Source: Sphingobium algorifonticola
Lineage (GTDB): Bacteria; Pseudomonadota; Alphaproteobacteria; Sphingomonadales; Sphingomonadaceae
Assembly: GCF_004005485.1 (NCBI RefSeq)
Contig: NZ_RZUL01000002.1
Span: 372,001 to 436,000 of the forward strand
DNA: 64,000 nucleotides
Direction: 5' to 3'
Shown here: in pieces, positions 27,374 through 36,566 of the stretch
Numbering within the stretch: position 1 is the first letter of the stretch
Layout: each line of letters opens with the position of its first letter
Position numbers and translations under genes: made by a program
Notes under the pieces: generated by a model
What the model saw: only the letters and a program-made list of their open reading frames with translations
Database searches by the model: none
What the model was told of the DNA's origin: nothing

Positions 27374-27835
27374 ATGCCGCCCTGCGCCCCGCCGCTCAAC
27401 GTCCTGATCGTGGAGGATGAAGCATTGCTGGCGATGGACATCGAAGCGATGATCCTGGATTCGGGGCATAATGTGGTGGGGGAGGCATCGTCTCTCCGCG
27501 AAGTGATGGCGCTGCCAACGGATCGCCAGCCGCATATCGCCTTCGTCGATATCCAGCTTGACGAAGGGTCGAGCGGTCTCGACGTGTGCGCGCATATCCG
27601 TCGCCAATGGGTGGATACCGCCGTCATTTTCCTGACCGCCAATCCGAAGAAAATCCCCGTCGATTTCTGCGGCGCTTATGGTGTCATTCCCAAGCCGTTC
27701 AGCCGGTCGGGGCTGATGTCGGCCATGCGCTACATTCAGGAGGGGGTGTGCGACCCGCCGCCGGTTTCGCCGCAACCCTCCAGCTTTCTCCCGGCACCCG
27801 ACACAGCGCAAAAGTGGCTGCCTCGCCCGGCGTAA
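27374..27835 (+). CDS. Single-domain response regulator, probable partner of the LOV kinase
   Basis: Receiver domain only, about residues 8-125. The acidic pocket is IVEDEA, the phospho-acceptor Asp is in AFVDIQL, Thr is in FLTAN and Lys in IPKPF. The C-terminal 28 residues are Pro-rich and carry no output domain. AGGA lies seven bases before the ATG. The arrangement resembles lovK-lovR, where the stand-alone receiver tunes kinase output; the match is by organisation only. Confidence 0.88.
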   Translation: MPPCAPPLNVLIVEDEALLAMDIEAMILDSGHNVVGEASSLREVMALPTDRQPHIAFVDIQLDEGSSGLDVCAHIRRQWVDTAVIFLTANPKKIPVDFCGAYGVIPKPFSRSGLMSAMRYIQEGVCDPPPVSPQPSSFLPAPDTAQKWLPRPA

Positions 27836-27903
27836 ATGGCGGCATGCGCGGGTGGTTCATGCGACATCCGCGACCCTGAGAAGGATAGTGTCGGTGCGCG
27901 CGA

Positions 27904-29118
27904 TTATCGTCGGGCATCCATCAGTTCGGCGGGAAAGCCGTGCGCTGTCAGTGCCGCCAATATGTCATCCACCTGCGCGGCATCGGTCAATTCCAGGCTG
28001 AAATCGATGCTGGCGGCGCGTGCGGTGGCATGGCCGAACACCCGATCATGGCTGACGTCAAGAATGTTGCCGCCATTGTCGCCGATCAGGGTCGCGATGC
28101 GGCCGAGCGGTCCGGCATTATCGAGCGCGGTGACGCGCAGGCGGACAAGCTGGCCCGCGCGCGCGATATGCCGTTGAAGCACCGCGATCAGAACGCGGCT
28201 GTCGATGTTGCCGCCGCAGAGGATAAGGCCGACGCGCCGCCCGCGGAACCGATCCGGCTGGGCGAGCAAGGCGGCGAGGCCTGCGGCACCGGCCCCTTCG
28301 CACAATGTCTTTTCGATCTGGAGCAGCAATGCGATGGCATCCTCGATCGCCGATTCAGATACGACGATCATGTCGTCGATCACGGCGCGCGCCTGTTCCA
28401 GCGTCAGTGCGCCGGGGCGGGCCACGGCTATGCCTTCCGCAACGGAGGTCCCGCCGGGAATATCCGGGGCGGCTTTGCCAAGCGCGGCGGCCATCGACGG
28501 GTAAAGCTCACTCTGGACGCCGATGAGTTCGATCGGCCGATCCTGCGCGGCCAGCACCGCGCCAACACCGCCGATCAGCCCGCCGCCGCCCACGGCGACG
28601 ATCATGGTGTCGAGGTCCGGTCCCTGTTCCATCATCTCCAGAGCCACGGTGCCCTGCCCGGCCATCACCGCCGGATTATCGAAGGGATGGACGAAGGTCA
28701 TGCCCCTCGCGACGAAATCTGGCACGGCCTGCGATGCTTCGGCGAAGCTGTTGCCGTGCAGGACAACCGTCGCGCCGAACCCCTCCGTCCGGCTGACCTT
28801 CACCCGTGGCGTGCCGTTGGGCATGATGATCGTCGCGGGAATGCCGAGGCGGCGGGCATGATAGGCGATGCCCTGCGCGTGATTGCCCGCCGAAACCCCC
28901 ACGACACCCCGCGCCCGCGCGGCTGCATCCAGCGTCAGCAGGCAGTTGAGCGCCCCGCGTTCCTTGAAGGAAGCGGTAAATTGTAGATTTTCGAACTTCA
29001 GCCAGACATCCGCGCCGGTCAGTTGCGAAAGCGTCTGCGAATGCAGGAACGGCGTACGCTCGACGGCCGAACCGATGCGGGCCGCAGCCGCGCGGACGTC
29101 TTCAATCGTTACAATCAT
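27904..29118 (-). CDS. Threonine ammonia-lyase (threonine dehydratase) family with ACT-like C-terminus
   Basis: PLP-dependent fold II enzyme of 404 residues. The PLP Lys is in FTASFKERGAL, the phosphate-binding loop is VGGGGLIGG, and SAGNHAQGIAYHA is the family signature. The C-terminal domain LRVTALDNAGPLGRIATLIG is ACT-like. The length matches the short TdcB/ilvA form. It is the last gene of the NTF2-MFS-HisD-SDR operon, 26 bases after the SDR stop, so it may serve that catabolic pathway (for example a beta-elimination) rather than isoleucine synthesis. Confidence 0.88.
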   Translation of the reverse strand: MIVTIEDVRAAAARIGSAVERTPFLHSQTLSQLTGADVWLKFENLQFTASFKERGALNCLLTLDAAARARGVVGVSAGNHAQGIAYHARRLGIPATIIMPNGTPRVKVSRTEGFGATVVLHGNSFAEASQAVPDFVARGMTFVHPFDNPAVMAGQGTVALEMMEQGPDLDTMIVAVGGGGLIGGVGAVLAAQDRPIELIGVQSELYPSMAAALGKAAPDIPGGTSVAEGIAVARPGALTLEQARAVIDDMIVVSESAIEDAIALLLQIEKTLCEGAGAAGLAALLAQPDRFRGRRVGLILCGGNIDSRVLIAVLQRHIARAGQLVRLRVTALDNAGPLGRIATLIGDNGGNILDVSHDRVFGHATARAASIDFSLELTDAAQVDDILAALTAHGFPAELMDARR

Positions 29119-29144
29119 GGCCTTGTCCGCCCTGGATGAAGGAA

Positions 29145-29915
29145 TCAGTCGGCGGTCCAGCCGCCATCGACGACCAGCGACGTTCCTGTCACCAGTGCCG
29201 CAGCATCGGACGCCAGAAACAGGATCGCGCCCATCAAGTCCTCGACCTGGCCGATCCGGCCAAGCTTGATTTTGGAGAGCACATCCGCCCGGAAAACCGC
29301 GTCTTCGAAAAAAGGCGCGGTAAGCGGTGTTTCGATGAAGGTCGGAGCAATGGTGTTCGAGCGGATACCGTGCTTCGCCAGGTCGAGCGCGAACGCCTTG
29401 TTCATGCCCTCCAATGCCCATTTGGATGCGCAATAGAGCGAGCGGTTGGGACCGCCGACATGCCCCATCTGCGATCCCATGTGAATGAGGCTGCCTGACA
29501 CCTGGTCCGCCAGCATCTGCCTGACGCAATGCTGGGCCACGAAGAAGGCGCTTTTGAGGTTGAGATCGAGGACGGCATCGAAATCGGCCTCGGTCACATC
29601 CTGCATCGGCTTGGGTCGGTTGGTCCCGGCGTTGTTCACCAGAATGTGAAACGCCGGGCGGTTGGCGAAAAAGCGGGCGACGGCATCAAGATCGGACACG
29701 TCGAGCGTGATCGCCTGTGCCACGCCGCCGCTTTCGCCGATGGCCTGCGCCGCCATCTCGATTTCCGCCGCCGTGCGCGCCAGCAGCGTAACCGCTGCCC
29801 CCGCCTGTGCAAGGGCCGCCGCTGCCGCCAGGCCGATCCCGCGCCCCGCCCCGGTAACGACGGCGCGCCTGCCATCGAGCCGGAAGCCGGGCGTGCGGGG
29901 AAGCGCCAGTGCCAT
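29145..29915 (-). CDS. Short-chain dehydrogenase/reductase
   Basis: NAD(P) motif VTGAGRGIGLA, NNAG, catalytic Ser in GSQMGH, YCASK with Tyr and Lys, and C-terminal GTSLVVDGGWTAD. It has 256 residues and is of the FabG-like classical type. It starts three bases after the HisD-like gene, in the same operon. The likely job is oxidation or reduction of a catabolic intermediate; the substrate is unknown. Confidence 0.92.
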   Translation of the reverse strand: MALALPRTPGFRLDGRRAVVTGAGRGIGLAAAAALAQAGAAVTLLARTAAEIEMAAQAIGESGGVAQAITLDVSDLDAVARFFANRPAFHILVNNAGTNRPKPMQDVTEADFDAVLDLNLKSAFFVAQHCVRQMLADQVSGSLIHMGSQMGHVGGPNRSLYCASKWALEGMNKAFALDLAKHGIRSNTIAPTFIETPLTAPFFEDAVFRADVLSKIKLGRIGQVEDLMGAILFLASDAAALVTGTSLVVDGGWTAD

Positions 29916-29918
29916 GGC

Positions 29919-31250
29919 TTATTCCGCCGCGACGATCAGCGGCTCGGCGCGACCGGCATAGGGTACATCGCGTCCGCCATAGCGCCGCACGCGGATGTTC
30001 GCCTGCTCACCATGCCCGGCGAAGCCCTCCAGCGCGCACAGGCGGCTGCAATATTCGCCGATCATCGCGCTCGCTTCATCCGTGAGTACCCGCTGATAGG
30101 TGCAGGTCTTGATGAACTTGCCGACCCAAAGCCCGCCGGTGTAGCGCGCCGCTTTTTTCGTGGGCAAGGTGTGGTTGGTGCCGATTACCTTGTCGCCATA
30201 GCTGACATTGGTGCGCGCGCCCAGAAACAGGGCGCCGTAATTGGTCATGTGCTTCAGGAAATAATCGGGATCGCGCGTCATCACCTGCACATGTTCCGAC
30301 GCGATTTCGTCGGCAATGCGGACCATTTCGGCATCGTCTTCCGCCACGATCACCTCGCCATAGGTTTCCCATGCCTTGCGCGCATAATCGGCGGTGGGCA
30401 GGATGGTCAGCAGGCGTTCGACTTCGCGCATCGTTTCTTCGGCCAGCGCGCGGCTGGTGGTCAGCAGCACGGCCGGGCTGTCCGGCCCGTGCTCCGCCTG
30501 CCCCAGAAGGTCGGTCGCGGCCAGTTCACCATCGCATCCGATCTCGTCGGCGATCACGAGAGTCTCGGTGGGGCCGGCGAACAGGTCGATACCTACGCGA
30601 CCGTAAAGCTGTCGCTTGGCCTCCGCGACGAAGGCGTTGCCGGGACCTACCAATATGTCGACCGGGCTGATCGTTTCCGTGCCGAGGGCCATCGCGCCGA
30701 CGGCCTGGATTCCGCCCAAAGCATAGATTTCGTCGGCGCCCGCCATGACTTGCGCGGCGACGATCGCAGGCGCGGGCTTGCCCTGGAACGGTGGGGCGCA
30801 GGTGATGACGCGCGGTACGCCCGCGACCTTCGCGGTGATGACGCTCATATGGGCGGAGGCAAGCAGCGGATATTTGCCGCCCGGCACGTAACAGCCCGCC
30901 GAATTGAGGGGAATGTTGCGGTGGCCCAGCACCACGCCCGGCAAGGTTTCGACTTCGACATCCTGCATGCTGGCGCGCTGGATCTGCGCGAAATTGCGCA
31001 CCTGTGTCTGCGCGAACTCGATATCCTTCAGGTCCTGGCCGCTTAGCTGGTCAAGGCAATCCTGTTTCTCCTGCGCGGTCAGCACATAGCTTTCGCGGTC
31101 CCAGCCGTCGAACTTGATCGAAAGATCGCGGACCGCGGCGTCGCCGCGCGCCTCGATGTCGGCCAGCGTCGCTTCCACGATATCGCGGACCTTGCGGTCG
31201 GCGTCGGCCTTTGCCTGTGCGGTTGCGCCGCGCTTCAGATACTCTGCCAT
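29919..31250 (-). CDS. Histidinol dehydrogenase-like enzyme, probable catabolic HpsN-type
   Basis: The HisD fold, with [40 protein letters not shown] and [13 protein letters not shown] (metal and catalytic Gln/His). The late motif is [20 protein letters not shown] then GKFIKTCTY, where biosynthetic HisD usually has GPNHVLPT. That pattern is as recalled for HpsN-like sulfopropanediol dehydrogenases. No his genes adjoin and the gene is in an operon with MFS, SDR and NTF2-like genes. A two-step NAD-dependent alcohol-to-acid oxidation on a non-histidine substrate is inferred. GGAGAG lies six bases before the ATG. Confidence 0.85.
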   Translation of the reverse strand: MAEYLKRGATAQAKADADRKVRDIVEATLADIEARGDAAVRDLSIKFDGWDRESYVLTAQEKQDCLDQLSGQDLKDIEFAQTQVRNFAQIQRASMQDVEVETLPGVVLGHRNIPLNSAGCYVPGGKYPLLASAHMSVITAKVAGVPRVITCAPPFQGKPAPAIVAAQVMAGADEIYALGGIQAVGAMALGTETISPVDILVGPGNAFVAEAKRQLYGRVGIDLFAGPTETLVIADEIGCDGELAATDLLGQAEHGPDSPAVLLTTSRALAEETMREVERLLTILPTADYARKAWETYGEVIVAEDDAEMVRIADEIASEHVQVMTRDPDYFLKHMTNYGALFLGARTNVSYGDKVIGTNHTLPTKKAARYTGGLWVGKFIKTCTYQRVLTDEASAMIGEYCSRLCALEGFAGHGEQANIRVRRYGGRDVPYAGRAEPLIVAAE

Positions 31251-31275
31251 CGGACACTCTCCATAAATGTGAAGG

Positions 31276-32556
31276 TCATGCTGCGCGCGCGGGGCGACGC
31301 AGTGTTTCGGGAATGCGCGACCAGACGAGCGCCGCCAGGAGGAAGCACAGGCTGGCCACGGTCATGGTCACGGCAAGGCCGAACCGTTCGGCTATGCCTG
31401 CCGTGATGATCGGCGCGAAAAAGCTGATGACGCGGCCCCAGTTGAAAATCGAGGCAGCGGTGGAGCGCAGATGCGGCGGATAGAGCTCGGCAAGCCATGG
31501 ACCCCAGACGACGCTGGACGATATCGCAAAGCCATACATGAACCCGACGGCCGAAAGGCCCATGAGACCTGCCGGAAGCCCAAGGAAAACAACGATGAGG
31601 ATGGCGGCGGCGACAAAGCCGAAAGCGCCGATTTTCCGCCCGTAACGATCCGCGAACCAGCCCCAGGCAAAGCCGCCGACGCAACTGCCCCAGAACAGCG
31701 CCGATACCACCGTGCCGATCGCCGCCCCGTCAAGGCCGCGCACCTGCTTGAGATAGGTCGTCATCCAGCCCGAAAAGGCCTGATAGGCGAAGAAGTTGAG
31801 CCCGCACATCAGCACCAGCAGCAAGGTCTGGCGACGGACATGGCTCTGGAACAGCTCGGCGATCGGCAGGCGCGATATCGCCTTCGCGGGCCGCTCGCCG
31901 CCATGGGGAATGACCTTGCGATCATCCGGCATCACCAGCAGTGCGAAGGGCGCGAGCACGACCGGCACAACACCGATGTACAGCAGCAGGCGCCAGTCGA
32001 TGTCGAGCGCCAGAGCGGCGGCGGTGCCCAGCAGCGCGACGGAGGCGTTGTACACGCCCAGCGCCACACCGGCGAGCCGCCCGCGCACCGCCGGGGGAAA
32101 CAGGGTCACGTAAATGCCGACTGTGATCGGATACATCGTGCCCATGAAATAGCCGAGCAGGAGGCGCTGCAGGAGTACCTGCCAGTAGCTCGCGACGATG
32201 ATGCCGGAAAGCAGCAGCAGGCCGAAGCTTGCCATCACCACCACCAACGCATTGCGGCGGCCGAACCGATCGGCAAGCTGACCGTTGATGACGGCACCCA
32301 TCAGCGCGCCCAGTGCCTGCGCACTGTACAGCGTGCCGGCTTCCGTCAGCGACAGGCCCAGGCTTTCGGCGATATAGGGCCGTAGCACGTCGACCGTGTT
32401 CCACGACCAGGCATAGCAGAAATAGGCCGACAGCAGGAAGGCGAAGGCGACGATCCGGCGCGACAGGGGAATGGCCTCCGCCCGTCGCCAGCCGGCATCG
32501 TCAACCGCCGCCACCGCAGGCGCGCTGGCGGCGTCCGTCGGCAAGACAACCGTCAT
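31276..32556 (-). CDS. MFS transporter, AAHS-like
   Basis: About 426 residues with twelve predicted helices in two halves. [14 protein letters not shown] and [13 protein letters not shown] are the loop motifs, in positions 2-3 and 8-9. It resembles aromatic-acid or sugar symporters of the AAHS/sugar-porter type. The ATG giving [10 protein letters not shown] overlaps the stop of the upstream NTF2-like gene by four bases. It is paralogous to the MFS gene at 52863-54155 (shared helix patterns and LPETLR near the C-terminus). It is inferred to import the product handled by the cluster. Confidence 0.9.
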   Translation of the reverse strand: MTVVLPTDAASAPAVAAVDDAGWRRAEAIPLSRRIVAFAFLLSAYFCYAWSWNTVDVLRPYIAESLGLSLTEAGTLYSAQALGALMGAVINGQLADRFGRRNALVVVMASFGLLLLSGIIVASYWQVLLQRLLLGYFMGTMYPITVGIYVTLFPPAVRGRLAGVALGVYNASVALLGTAAALALDIDWRLLLYIGVVPVVLAPFALLVMPDDRKVIPHGGERPAKAISRLPIAELFQSHVRRQTLLLVLMCGLNFFAYQAFSGWMTTYLKQVRGLDGAAIGTVVSALFWGSCVGGFAWGWFADRYGRKIGAFGFVAAAILIVVFLGLPAGLMGLSAVGFMYGFAISSSVVWGPWLAELYPPHLRSTAASIFNWGRVISFFAPIITAGIAERFGLAVTMTVASLCFLLAALVWSRIPETLRRPARAA

Positions 32557-33545
32557 GGCCGCAACGCCACGGGAGACAGCTCCCGCATGCGGGCGAACAG
32601 ATCGACGCCCATCTGCAACAGCAGTTCGGGAATATCGATGAACACCCAGTTTTCGGCGAGCAGGTCGCCATCGCGCCGCCAGAAGTCCATGATCCGCATC
32701 GTCACCGGCAGATTGGTCGGCGGCAGGCCGAGCCAGCCGCCGCCCGTGTGCGTCGCGCGTACGCTCGGCCAGCCGGTCGAGGCGACATAGCTGCGCTCGC
32801 CGATACGGCATTTATGGTCGCCGCCTTTCCGATCGGGAAACGCCGTCAGGAACGGTCCCTGATGGCCACGCTCATAGTCGGCATGGCCGCAGAAGCTGCC
32901 GATCGGTGCGGGGCCATACCACCAGAAATCGCGGGTCCAGAAATCGACCATCCGCATGCTGGTGAGCGACTGACCGTCGTAGCGCATCAGGCCTGCGATC
33001 ATCGCCTCGACGAGATCGAGACTTTTGCGGCCTTCGGCGTCGGTCGCGGGTTCGTGCACGACGCCATCATGTGTCTGCGGCCCCGGCGGCACCAGAAATG
33101 CCCCCAGCGGCCGCGCCATCGGCCAGACGCCAGCCTGCATCATCAGGCCGGGCAGATCCAGGATGAGATAGGTTTCGACCATCCTGCCGTCGATCCAGCG
33201 GTCGAACCGGCCATAACGCAGAAAGGCGACATGGCCCGTCGCCGGTATGCCCCACAGCGGTGCAGCGAAAATGCCCGCAACATGGCCGGTGCTGGCCGTC
33301 CACGCGCCGTTCGCCCATTGGCCGGAAAGGAGGATGTCGACCCGATCCTGGGCATGGGGGAAGCTTTCGAGCAGCGGCCCGAGCAAGGCATCCGCAAAAG
33401 CGCCTTCGCCCTCGACGCGGTTCAGCGGATGCGGGCCGTTCAGCACATAATCGGCTGCGACTCTGCCCGCTGCACCCTTGCGTCCTGCCGCATCCATGCC
33501 GGTTTCCAGCCGCCGCATCTTGATATCCATGCCGAATACTCTCAT
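32553..33545 (-). CDS. Tandem SnoaL/NTF2-like protein, type alpha
   Basis: Two NTF2-like domains (about 20-150 and 165-320), each with strand-rich ends such as RYGRFDRWIDGRMVETYLIL and RIMDFWRRDGDLLAENWVFI. ASTGWPSVRATHTGGGWLGL is shared almost unchanged with the interrupted gene at 58084. NTF2-fold enzymes include isomerases, dehydratases and the sphingomonad lignin-dimer lyase LdpA; the reaction here is unknown. The start giving MRVFGMDIKM was chosen, and MDIKM five codons later has a better ribosome site (GAGAG). It is the first gene of a five-gene leftward operon behind an operator. Confidence 0.82.
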   Translation of the reverse strand: MRVFGMDIKMRRLETGMDAAGRKGAAGRVAADYVLNGPHPLNRVEGEGAFADALLGPLLESFPHAQDRVDILLSGQWANGAWTASTGHVAGIFAAPLWGIPATGHVAFLRYGRFDRWIDGRMVETYLILDLPGLMMQAGVWPMARPLGAFLVPPGPQTHDGVVHEPATDAEGRKSLDLVEAMIAGLMRYDGQSLTSMRMVDFWTRDFWWYGPAPIGSFCGHADYERGHQGPFLTAFPDRKGGDHKCRIGERSYVASTGWPSVRATHTGGGWLGLPPTNLPVTMRIMDFWRRDGDLLAENWVFIDIPELLLQMGVDLFARMRELSPVALRP

Positions 33546-33570
33546 TCCCGGAACGCCCTCGCCATTTATA

Positions 33571-33586
33571 TTGACTTCGAATGCAA
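33571..33586. promoter_or_regulatory. LacI-type operator in the divergent NTF2/bicupin promoter
   Basis: TTGACTTCGAATGCAA is a 16-mer with central CG. It matches the sites at 41799 and 46639 and lies between the divergent NTF2-alpha and bicupin starts. Confidence 0.6.
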
Positions 33587-33637
33587 CGAACGGCAAGCTA
33601 GAAATATGCAGAACAGATATAACAGGATTTTCGGCAG

Positions 33638-34666
33638 ATGACGGCGGCGGATGTGAAGACGGGAGAAGGCACGCAAACCGGCCTGAATGAACGGATCGTG
33701 CGCTATCGGGATCTGGTTCCCTGCCGCAACGCCTTCATCGATACACGCACCCCCGGATCGCAGGAAAAGGAAAACTTCACGATCATCGGGCCGGGCGTTT
33801 CGGAAAATCCCGAACAATATGTGCATATCGCCGAGCCCCATGGCTTCAACATCGGCGGCGCGCGGCAACCCCCCCATTGCGTCAATTCGCAGCACAGCCA
33901 CGATACGGCGGAAACCTTCGTGGTGCACAGCGGTCGCTGGCGGTTCGATTTCGGGGAAGAGGGCACCGATGCGCAGGTTGAAGCCGGACCCGGCGATATC
34001 GTCTCCTTTCCGACGCAGGCGTTCCGCGGCTTCGTCAATATCGGCACCGACACCGGCTTTTTATGGTCGGTGCTGGGCGGCGACGATCCGGGGCGCGTCC
34101 TTTGGGCGCCGAAAGTGTTCGCGCTGGCGCGGGATTATGGCCTGATGCTGATGGAAAACGGCGCATTGGTCGATACCGCCAGGGGCGACCGGCCGCCCGA
34201 AGGCATCCGGCCGATGACGCCGACCAGTGCGGCAGACGTGGCACGCCTGTCCCGGATAAGCCAGAACGTTGCCAACGGGCTGGTGGTGCGGGCAGAGGCG
34301 CAAGGCGTCTCCGGCCAAGGCTGGGGGCAATTGCCGGGTGTCGCCGAATTGGCGATCATCGGCGCGGCGTCCCCGGACGAAAATCTGCCCGCAGGTGCCT
34401 TTGCCTGGCCGCACGGTTTTTCGGTGCGCAAGCTGACGCTGCAACAGGGCGCGGCGATCCCCGATCATCGCCGGGCGGCCGCCGAAGTGCTGTTCGTGCA
34501 TGCCGGGGCGCTGGAGATCGTGGTGGATGGCGCGGCGGCGCGGCTCGATCCGGGTGATACCATCACCATTCCCGTCGGCGCACGGCGCGCCTATGGCAGT
34601 GCGGAAGGCGCGACGGTCTTTGTCGTGCATGGTGGCGACAGGGCGGTGCCGGTGGAGAACGCATGA
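33638..34666 (+). CDS. Bicupin protein
   Basis: The product is 342 residues with two cupin barrels. The first (about 55-160) has PPHCVNSQHSHDTAETFVVH with candidate metal His residues and GPGDIVSFP; the second (about 245-335) has AEVLFVHAGALEIVVDG and DPGDTITIPVGA but fewer metal ligands. Double cupins include dioxygenases and isomerases; the activity is unknown. It overlaps the next gene by four bases (ATGA) and opens the rightward operon of cluster A. Confidence 0.8.
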   Translation: MTAADVKTGEGTQTGLNERIVRYRDLVPCRNAFIDTRTPGSQEKENFTIIGPGVSENPEQYVHIAEPHGFNIGGARQPPHCVNSQHSHDTAETFVVHSGRWRFDFGEEGTDAQVEAGPGDIVSFPTQAFRGFVNIGTDTGFLWSVLGGDDPGRVLWAPKVFALARDYGLMLMENGALVDTARGDRPPEGIRPMTPTSAADVARLSRISQNVANGLVVRAEAQGVSGQGWGQLPGVAELAIIGAASPDENLPAGAFAWPHGFSVRKLTLQQGAAIPDHRRAAAEVLFVHAGALEIVVDGAAARLDPGDTITIPVGARRAYGSAEGATVFVVHGGDRAVPVENA

Positions 34667-35736
34667 CTATTCCGGGCGTGGCGGGGCGCGACATTGCGGA
34701 TATGATGGCGCCCCAGGGCGCCCGGCGTCAGGCGCTGCCCGGCTATGATGCCGACTATGCCGACATCGTCGATTACATCATCCGCTGTACCCACCGCATC
34801 TGGGAGCAAAAGGACATCGGCCTGATCGAGACGCATTATTCCGACGATTGCCTGATGCACCTGATGACCGGGCCGATCGAAGGCGCGGCGGGAGTCGTCG
34901 CCAACACCATCCGTACGCTGGCGGCCTTTCCCGACCGGACGTTGATGGGGGAGGCCGTCATCTGGTCGCCGGAAGCCGATGGCGCCTATCTGTCATCGCA
35001 CCGCATCACCAGCAGCGGCACCAATCTGGGCGCGTCGGATTTCGGCCCTGCGACCGGCCGCCGCGTGCAGTTCACGACGATCGCGGACTGTCTGTGCCGG
35101 GAAAACCGCATCGTCGAGGAATGGCTGGTGCGCGACAATAGCGCGCTGACGCTGGCGCTTGGCCTTTCGCCGCGTGCCGTGGCGCGGGCCCATGCGAAGG
35201 CCGACCGGGCGCAGAATGACGGGCAATCGGGGGACGCTGCCCCCTGGCGCGCGGCGGCGATGGACAGGATCCGCAGCCTGAACCCGACGCCCTTTCCCGA
35301 CACCGCCATGCCGACGCCCGCCGATGCGACGGCCTTTGCGCATGCGGTCGTCGACCAGATTTGGAACCACCGCCGGTTTGCGAAGATACGTGACGTTTAT
35401 TCCCCCGCTGCGCACGCCGCGATGCCGGGCGGTCGGCGTCTGTTCGGCCATGGCGAAATCACCGGATGGATGACCGCGCTGATCGGCAGCTTCGGTGACG
35501 CGCGGTTTGTGGCGGATCATGTCGCAAGCGTGGAGGACGATGCGGGATGCGACATCGCGCTGCGCTGGACGATGGCGGGCACCCACGATGGCACGGCGCT
35601 GTACGGCGCGCCAACGGGACGGGCGATATATATATTGGCCGTGACGCACTGGCGCGTGGAGGCGGGCAGGATCATCGACGAAGTGACGGTGTTCGATGAA
35701 GTCGCGCTGCTGCGCCAGATCGAAGGCGGGCTGTGA
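34663..35736 (+). CDS. Tandem SnoaL/NTF2-like protein, type beta
   Basis: The product is 357 residues. The first domain (about 28-170) has DYIIRCTHRIWEQKDIGLIE, HRITSSGTNLGASDFGPATG and EEWLVRDNSA. The second (about 220-355) has RWTMAGTHDGTALYGAPTGR. These stretches align with the protein at 56637-57878, its cluster B paralogue. The enzyme class is not known. It is translationally coupled on both sides (ATGA before, TGATG after). Confidence 0.82.
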   Translation: MTIPGVAGRDIADMMAPQGARRQALPGYDADYADIVDYIIRCTHRIWEQKDIGLIETHYSDDCLMHLMTGPIEGAAGVVANTIRTLAAFPDRTLMGEAVIWSPEADGAYLSSHRITSSGTNLGASDFGPATGRRVQFTTIADCLCRENRIVEEWLVRDNSALTLALGLSPRAVARAHAKADRAQNDGQSGDAAPWRAAAMDRIRSLNPTPFPDTAMPTPADATAFAHAVVDQIWNHRRFAKIRDVYSPAAHAAMPGGRRLFGHGEITGWMTALIGSFGDARFVADHVASVEDDAGCDIALRWTMAGTHDGTALYGAPTGRAIYILAVTHWRVEAGRIIDEVTVFDEVALLRQIEGGL

Positions 35737-36560
35737 TGCGGCTGGCCGATATCGAGATCGCGCTGCGCGAACGCCGCGACTTTTCGGTGCTGGAACATGC
35801 CTGCCTGCACCGGGCCAGCCTGGAAGACGGCATGGGCATCGTGCGGGGACGGGATCGTGTGCGCGATGCGATCATCGCGACGCGCGCCGACGAGACGGAC
35901 GGCCCGGTGCGGATCGTGCATGACCTGGGCGACATGATCGTGTTCGAAACGGCGCAGGGCTGGCGGGGGCATCGCTGGGCAGCGCGGGAAGGCGACCGGA
36001 TAAAGGCGTTGACCAGCATCGATGACGGCACGGCACGATGCCGGGCCATCGGCGCCGATCCGGTGGCGACGGCGCGGCATCTGGGCGAAAGCCATCCGCT
36101 GCATGCGCCGCTGGGCGAACTGCGCCCCGGCATCGGGCAGATGGCGACACCGGAAACGCCCGACCTGCCGCCGCATTTCCCCGATGCCGCAGTGCCGCAG
36201 GCGACGGCGCTGCACAGGCTGTGGAACGCCCGCGCGCTCGACCGGATCGCCGCCCCCTGGCATGGGCCGCAGGATGCGGACGGTGATGGCGTCGGCTTCG
36301 TGCTCGGGCTGATCCGTGCCTTGCCCGATGCGGTTCTGCTGATCGAGCGGGGCCTGGTTACGGGCGACGGGACGGTGGCCCTGTTGTGGCGGCTGATCGG
36401 CCATCACCTTGGCGACTGTCTGTGGGCGAACGCAAGCGGCACCCGTATCCGCGCGATCGGCAGCAGCGTCTTTCCACCGAAAGGCGGCGAGGAAATGATG
36501 ATCGACATGCTGCATGTGCAGGCGACGGCATTCCGCCCGGCAATCGATTATACCTGCTGA
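35736..36560 (+). CDS. NTF2-like protein, type gamma
   Basis: The product is 274 residues, more divergent than the two other NTF2-like proteins of this cluster, but with the same two-domain plan: FSVLEHACLHRASLEDGMGIV early, then LHRLWNARALDRIAAPWHGP and VALLWRLIGHHLGD in the second half. The ATG overlaps the previous stop (TGATG); a GTG one codon earlier is possible. It has no evident counterpart in cluster B. It ends seven bases from the convergent GH1 gene. Confidence 0.65.
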   Translation: MRLADIEIALRERRDFSVLEHACLHRASLEDGMGIVRGRDRVRDAIIATRADETDGPVRIVHDLGDMIVFETAQGWRGHRWAAREGDRIKALTSIDDGTARCRAIGADPVATARHLGESHPLHAPLGELRPGIGQMATPETPDLPPHFPDAAVPQATALHRLWNARALDRIAAPWHGPQDADGDGVGFVLGLIRALPDAVLLIERGLVTGDGTVALLWRLIGHHLGDCLWANASGTRIRAIGSSVFPPKGGEEMMIDMLHVQATAFRPAIDYTC

Positions 36561-36566
36561 GGGTGC

